Shown here one piece after another: positions 58,216-64,000 of a stretch of DNA of 64,000 nucleotides; the stretch's first letter is position 1, and every line of letters starts with the position of its first letter. Source of the stretch: Cryptomeria japonica (Eukaryota; Streptophyta; Pinopsida; Cupressales; Cupressaceae); NCBI RefSeq assembly GCF_030272615.1, contig NC_081413.1, positions 336,345,302 through 336,409,301 on the forward strand, in the 5' to 3' direction. The position numbers and the translations under genes are program-made. Under the pieces are notes generated by a model. That model searched no databases. It was given only the letters and a program-made list of their open reading frames with translations, and was not told the DNA's origin.

Positions 58216-59936
58216 TGTAGTACCCCTTCTCAATCAGACTTTTTAGACTCTTGTTTGACTTTAGTTGACTGTTCAGTGGATAAATTATTGTTATATTTGA
58301 TTCAGACTTTAAAAGATGTTATTACATGCTTTAACTTGATATGTAATGTATGCTTTAATGCAGTATTTCATTATGTTAAATGTGTTTTTTTATGGATTAC
58401 TGACATGGACTGACACATTTACTTTATATGTGCAATGCATTATTTACATGTTTCATGTTTGCAAGTGTATGGGATGCGAGGGGATGATTTCCCTTCACTC
58501 ACTCCGATGAAACAGGAAACGTCACGATTCTCCTTCATCAGTGTGTGTGTCGTGTCTTTTTATATACTTGTCTATATGCACGTGTGGTTCTTTGATGCAG
58601 GACATTGCAGGTACAAGTACGGGGTAGGTACAGGGTATCGACTCCACCTAGTTTCATAGGTCTGAGTGTGCCTTATTTTTTCGGTGGGCGTCGAGGAGAT
58701 AGTTGTTAGACCCTAGTTTGACCCATAGTCACACTCATGTGAGTGTTGTCAGTCAGTCGTCTTTTCCCGTTTGACCGGTATGCGAGTCATAGTGCTTTGG
58801 TATTTTTGTTTTGTGAGTCGTCGTTTGATCTTCTCTCATTTTGCATGCTTCTAGTTATTTGGAAAGATTTAAATTGACTAAATTATGTTATTTTGTGTTG
58901 GCGTATTTAATTTAATTAATATGCCTTGAGTTTATCGATTTATTTAAATAAATGGAGTTGTTAAATTAAATGGTTAAATTGCATGTTATATTGTGAAAAT
59001 AGTTGTATTAAATTATTTGAAAAAGAAATTAGTTAAATGCTATGCTATTTGAATTTTAGTGCAAATGTTGAGTTAAATTCCCATGGAAAAAGAGATAAAT
59101 AAAAAGCATTTCCATTTACCCTTTTTGTTAGCTTTTAGATTTTATTTTTGGTTTAAAATGAATTTTGTCATGGAAAAGGGAAATTAGATTTTATTACTTT
59201 TTAAATATCTTATTCCTATTGGTGGAAGAAACTTTTAACCTAAAAGTTTAGGTTGAAAATATTTTTGGCTATATTACCTGTGAGTTCACAGGAAGAGAGG
59301 AGGATTTTTGAAAACCAAAACTTGGAAACCATTTGGAAGGAGGAATTTGGATTTTGGAATTGGTATGCCAGATTGAACTCTTCTACAATTTTCTTCTTGG
59401 ATTGCTTGTTAGGTTGGATAGATTTCCCTCTCTTGTTGCAATAAAAATTTGAATGTTTTGAGTTTTTTTTCCCTGTGTGTGTGAGTAAAATTTGTTAAAT
59501 CTTATTAGAGATTCTTGTTGAAAGTTTGATTTGGAAATAGAATTGTTTGCTATTGAATTTAATTAAATTCCAAATCAATATGTGTATGTTGAAAAGAAAT
59601 TGTCCAATATCTTGTTGGTTGTGTGCTTCCAATTTATTTGTAAAATTTAGTTTTTGATTATTTCCTCTATTTGTGTATTAAGGAATAGATTTTGTTTTCT
59701 ATTTAATTGCATGTTTTTGTTTGTCCAAAATTTGGGGGTTATGTTGGCAAAATTTTGTTAATTTGTCTCTTTGCATGATGCAAGGAATCTTCATGTGTGT
59801 GATGAAATAAAAAATGAACCAAAACCCCTCTTATTTCTTTAGATTCTTGTGAAATTTTGCCCAAGATCTTTAGCTTTGGGTCTTTTATGCTTTATTGGTT
59901 TACCAAAATCCCTTATTGACAAATTTCATTGCAAGA

Positions 59937-60080
59937 ATAAAATTATGTTCACTATATTTTATTACCAGTGATTTTTGGTGCAGTGTAGGAATGGTTTCTA
60001 TTTTAAATATAAAATTATGTTCACTATATTTTATTACCAGTGATTTTTGGTGCAGTGTAGGAATGGTTTCTATTTTAAAT
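59937..60080 (+). repeat. 72-bp tandem duplication in 3' LTR of G
   Basis: ATAAAATTATGTTCACTATA begins both copies (59937 and 60009); the 5' LTR has a single copy near 51312. It arose after the two LTRs separated. Confidence 0.9.
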
Positions 60081-60126
60081 AAAGTTTAAAAAAAATAAAA
60101 AATAAAATAATAATAATAAATTAAAC

Positions 60127-60280
60127 CCCACGTGGTAGGGTATTCCCACCACGTGGGATGGTAGTTGTTGCTACCGTAAGGTAGCAGCACTACCGATGGT
60201 AGTGACTACTACCATAAGGTAGCGGCACTACCGGTTGGTAGTGTCTGCTACCGTATGGTAGCAACACTACCAATAGGTAG
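60127..60280. repeat. G-box pair and GGTAGC/GCTACC hairpin cluster in 3' LTR of G
   Basis: Counterpart of 51420-51575, with substitutions that often keep the inverted pairing. Confidence 0.75.
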
Positions 60281-62034
60281 CTTGCCACCGCTTTTCACCT
60301 TTTCCCTCATTGCGGTTTTATTATGAAATGTGTTCGTTGTGTAATAGCAGCGTGAGATTAAATTTATATTTAGCTTTCAATATTACTTTTATCAATATGT
60401 TTATATATCTATATATATATATTTAGTTTTTTTTAAATCAAGGCATTAGTTCTATGAGATCTATTTGGTAAATTAGATTTATTCTAGAAATAGATTAAAT
60501 ATTTTAATATAATTCTTATGTTATATCTTTGATATGGATTTTTATTATTTGGATTATTGTGCTGGAATAAAAAAAATTGAATGACGTCTTAGGATGATGT
60601 ATTATTAATGTGGGGCATTTTATTAAATTTTAATTGATGAATTTGCAAGTGTTTATGATGTTGTTATTCTCAAAGATGGTCTGAGTTCAATTTTAGTGAA
60701 TCTAGTATTTCTTGTAAGGAGTTTATTTGGTACAATTTCTTGTCTATGTTTAGTCACCCTGTTGTGGTGTATTTTGTACCTCTTGATCAGGTGATGTATT
60801 TATGACCTCGTTGTTTTAACCATATTGTTCTTATTCCTTATGGTTAACCAAGGGTTAGTAAGTCTTTATTTTGGTCACCTGTATGGTTGTAGTGGTTTTA
60901 TGGCTGTCTGTTTCACCATAGGGTCTTCGTAGAGTGACCATGTTTTTTAGTGTCCTATGACAGAGTGGCTTTTGAGTGGGGGTCACGCCCAAAGTGGTTG
61001 GCAGGATAACCCCTCGAAAGTCAAATAATAAGTGATAACCTAATAATTGATTAGGGGGTGGGTAGTTTATATCTTTAATTAATATATTGTACCCCGCACA
61101 TGGTTGAGTTCTTGTATAGGCTCAAGATGTAGTGGGAAGGCCTGGAATGGCAAACCGACCACCTTGTCTTCATGAAGGGTTGGTAGGGTTTGCATGAGAC
61201 TTCGATGGAACCTATGGAGGCCTACCCCATAGGTTCTAGAAAGGTTACCAGGATAACTCATGATGGGGGTCGGGACCAATGGAGGCCTACCTAGGGTAAC
61301 CATCATAATTTATGTGATGACACTCTCTCTTTAGGTTCACTTGAGTATTATGATGCTGAGTTCACCTGGATTATTGTGGAGTCGTATTGTACTATCATCC
61401 ATGTCTTGCTTATGTTTGCTTGAGGGTCTACTGTTATCTCCTAGCATGGTGGGGTGATTCTATTTTGGGATCACATGGTCGGATGGTAGTGCCCCTTCCC
61501 ATCAGATGTTCTTGTTCGTGCCTTCATGTGAGGATTGGCTTTGTAGGTGTTCTTGTGGTTTGTGATTCGTGCATCATCTCATGTTGGAGATTGTTTCCCT
61601 TTTGAGACCTATGTGGTCATTTGTATCAATGGATTTATGTAACCTTGTATTTGGTAAAGATGTTAACTTTATATGTATTATTGGAAGCCATGTATTTTAT
61701 GAGCAATGTAATCTTAAGTTTTGGATGTTATTATATCAGTTATCCTTATGCTTTGTGCAAATTCTTTATTGAAGAGAAAATTATATTGTAATACCTCAAT
61801 ATTTAAATGATGATATATGTTATATGTTTATGGTTTATTATGTTCAATGAGTAAATGTTGGTTAATTGGATTAATCTTAATTATGGAATTTAACCTTTCA
61901 TTCTTCATTGGTAACCCTTTATGAATTCTTGTGTTAGTCTTCCGCTTGTGTTAGTAGTGTGCAATGTAGTAATTAAAACACTTAATGTGATTTATACTTT
62001 TAAAAAAATAAAAAATTATTTCCCCCTTAGTTGC

Positions 62035-64000
62035 TGTAATGCCCCGCCAGGAAACCCCTAAGGGTTTAAGTTAAAAACACTCAAATAGAGTGTAAATTTT
62101 ATTTTTTTTAAATAATAATTAAGAGCGTTAATGAAAAGTTACAATATTAAGATAGATTGAAGTTATCTCAAAGTTATCTCTAACTAGATAACACAGCGGA
62201 AGGCTAAATGATCCTAAGAGGTTTCCCAATGCGATTACATAACCTTACACCCAACTCAACTTGCGTCATAAGATCCAATAAACTGATTATCTTAATTACG
62301 AGATAATGCATAGATCTTGATTATATATGTGTTCAATGGTTTGACATCTTAGAATTTTAGGAAGCGTTCATTTACTTTGGTGGTTAGGAGGCCTTTAATA
62401 GGTTATTTATTCAATGCACTTAAATTCATAATTTTCATTAAGAGGTCTCCCAAAAAGTTCATGTGTTTAATATAATGAAGTTCATTCCTTGGGTTAGTGG
62501 TATCCATTCACAATTGATTTCATTCTTAAATGTTAAAAATATGCCTAATGAGATTCATTCATTTGAGGTTAAACTACGATTAATAAAACAAGGATTCCTT
62601 CATTTGATTTTAAAGTATCCACCCTCATTTGATATATATTTCTTAAATATTAACAGGTATGGTTAATAAGAAGAATTCGTTCCTTAAGGATTAACTACAA
62701 CAATTAGAGTGAGATCCCTTCATTTGATTTCATGCATAGCCAACTAATGAGTTGAAGATTCTTATGAAAGGTATAATGTGAGTAGCCATGGAATTCTTTT
62801 GAAGTTTAATAATTGCAAATAAATGGACTAATTTTCATTGAGATGGATAAGCATTAGGACTCATGAGAGCATCCTTTAAATTAAAGTATCGTTAACTCGA
62901 TGACAATCATCATTTCAAGATTAGAGTAATAAGATCATAATGACGTTCTTCTATTAGGATTTAAAATACAAATATCTTATTGCATATCTCTTTTTTTGTT
63001 AAATGAAATTAATAGGAGAGAGATACTTTTACTAGAATTTAATGTATAAACAACTAATCAATTATTTCCCATTCTAGTTCAATTTTAGCAAACATGAGGG
63101 ATTTCCTTTTATAAGGATTAACATATGGGTTTTCTAGTTGAGTTCACCCAATTATAGAAATAATCTGGTGAGGGTTATTGTTAAGATTAAAACGTGAAAT
63201 AACTTAACAAATCATCCAATGCCAATGAAGCATAATTAACATGGCGTGAATTCATTCACTAAGGTAAAAGATAGATGTTTATATGATGTTCAACCTTTTA
63301 ATCTCAATCTGGGAATTGTGACATAAGTTTTAACTTTGTTTCCTCTTTACATTCATTCCATTTATATACTTAACAACAAGTTAATCCAATAAAGTATTCT
63401 AGCAAGATTCTTTCCACTATTACAGTTTAAATTAACATTATCAAATTACTTTTTCCACAACTTTAATTTCAATATTTAAATACTTTGCCATATTCATAAT
63501 TCACAACGTTTTATGAACTTAAATAACTACATTTATCCAGGTGTTTAAGATCATGCACTTAAATTTGAATTCCTTAAATTTCCACCATACACTCATGCAA
63601 GAATACATTCATTCATGATAATTTAAAACATAAAACAAAGCACACTATAAACATCGCATAACACAGATATGATCTCGGAGTTCACCCCGGATGGGCTACA
63701 TCTTCGGGTCTGCTCAACTGCAAGACCCCTATGGTATTATATCGTTAGGAATTACATAATTTATAAGTCTTTTACATCTTGCCACTAGGCAAATACAATC
63801 AATATACAACAGACACCTCGGACGTTAATTACAAAATGATCCCTTTTGTAACGGATCCTACTAAATACATCAAGTAAAAAAAACAAGGATTTCTTAACAG
63901 GTGGTACCTTAAATGGAGACTAGACCGACGTTGGATAGACCAAAGCAATCAGATGATGGGGACCCAACAAATTTTGCCAAAATAATAAGTCATGCTCAAG
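62035..64000 (+). mobile_element. Family X LTR-type element, copy 2 (runs off the window)
   Basis: It starts TGTAATGCCCCGCCAG inside the 3' LTR of G and shares its start and the GGGCTACATCTTCGGGTCTG block (63698) with copy 1. No protein-like ORF. It is longer than copy 1 over the matched part because of an expanded array. Confidence 0.65.
62440..63280 (+). repeat. Expanded degenerate array in family X, copy 2
   Basis: Many drifted units carry themes such as GAGATTCATTCATTTGAGGT and TTCCTTCATTTGATTTTAAA at irregular 45-60 bp spacing. It occupies over 800 bp against about 190 bp in copy 1. Confidence 0.55.

Larger units (their letters stand above)
49587..62034 (+). mobile_element. Chromodomain-type Ty3/gypsy LTR retrotransposon G
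   Basis: LTRs starting TGTAGTACCCCTTCTC lie at 49587 and 58216. An initiator-Met primer site follows the 5' LTR, a G-rich polypurine tract precedes the 3' LTR, and gag-protease-RT-RNase H-integrase plus a chromodomain-like tail lie between. The coding part is about 4.7 kb while the LTRs are about 3.7 kb each. Many TAG/TGA codons and two frameshifts make it inactive. The last 50 bp or so of the 3' LTR are displaced by family X copy 2 at 62035. Confidence 0.9.
58216..62034 (+). repeat. 3' LTR of element G, right end cut by family X
   Basis: Aligned to 49587-53306. It contains a 72-bp tandem duplication absent from the 5' LTR and a small rearrangement near 61210-61320. Homology ends at CCCCCTTAGTTGC, about 50 bp short of the 5' LTR end. 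Confidence 0.9.

Overview
This window looks like intergenic DNA from a large, repeat-filled plant nuclear genome. I see no host gene, no tRNA or rRNA gene and no CRISPR. The plant assignment rests on plant-type LTR retrotransposons: a Tat-like Ty3/gypsy element with two RNase H domains, a chromodomain-type Ty3/gypsy element, an antisense plant mobile domain ORF, and primer sites matching initiator-Met tRNA. A conifer or another gymnosperm is my guess, from the very long LTRs (2.5-3.8 kb), the nesting and the low gene content. Nothing in the window proves it.

Layout from left to right. A LINE reverse-transcriptase fragment (minus, 242-1006) abuts a decayed non-autonomous LTR element (about 1000-4836). 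A degenerate, unrecognised plus-strand reading frame lies at about 5940-7680. A clean 944-bp LTR with a Met primer site follows (8221-9178), with a coiled-coil gag-like start that is cut at 9640 by family X (TGTAATGCCC terminus). Element Y (11307-23392) comes next: a large non-autonomous LTR element with a long Gln/Pro-rich sense ORF and, near its 3' end, an antisense plant mobile domain ORF. Its 3' LTR runs into a minus-strand 2.5-kb LTR (Z, 23393-25904). From 25980 to 30300 there is unassigned AT-rich sequence holding a 1.08-kb terminal-inverted-repeat element (27717-28799) with an unusual palindromic 10-mer cluster. A gag-like frame with many stops (30515-32527) is followed by a possible LTR, W (32533-34560).

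The two best-preserved elements fill the right half. Element T (34561-47170) has 2.67-kb LTRs and gag, protease, RNase H, reverse transcriptase, a second degenerate RNase H and integrase; one RNase H lies upstream of the reverse transcriptase. Element G (49587-62034) has 3.7-kb LTRs and a gag-protease-RT-RNase H-integrase-chromodomain-like polyprotein. A second family X copy begins at 62035, inside the 3' LTR of G, and runs off the window.

No element here looks able to move by itself. Most nonsense codons are TAG or TGA where a CAG or CGA codon is expected, with very few TAA. This fits C-to-T decay at methylated CHG and CG sites. The most notable observations are the domain order of T, the antisense mobile-domain ORF of Y, the palindromic clusters in the inverted-repeat element and in the G and Z LTRs, and tandem arrays that differ in copy number between related copies.
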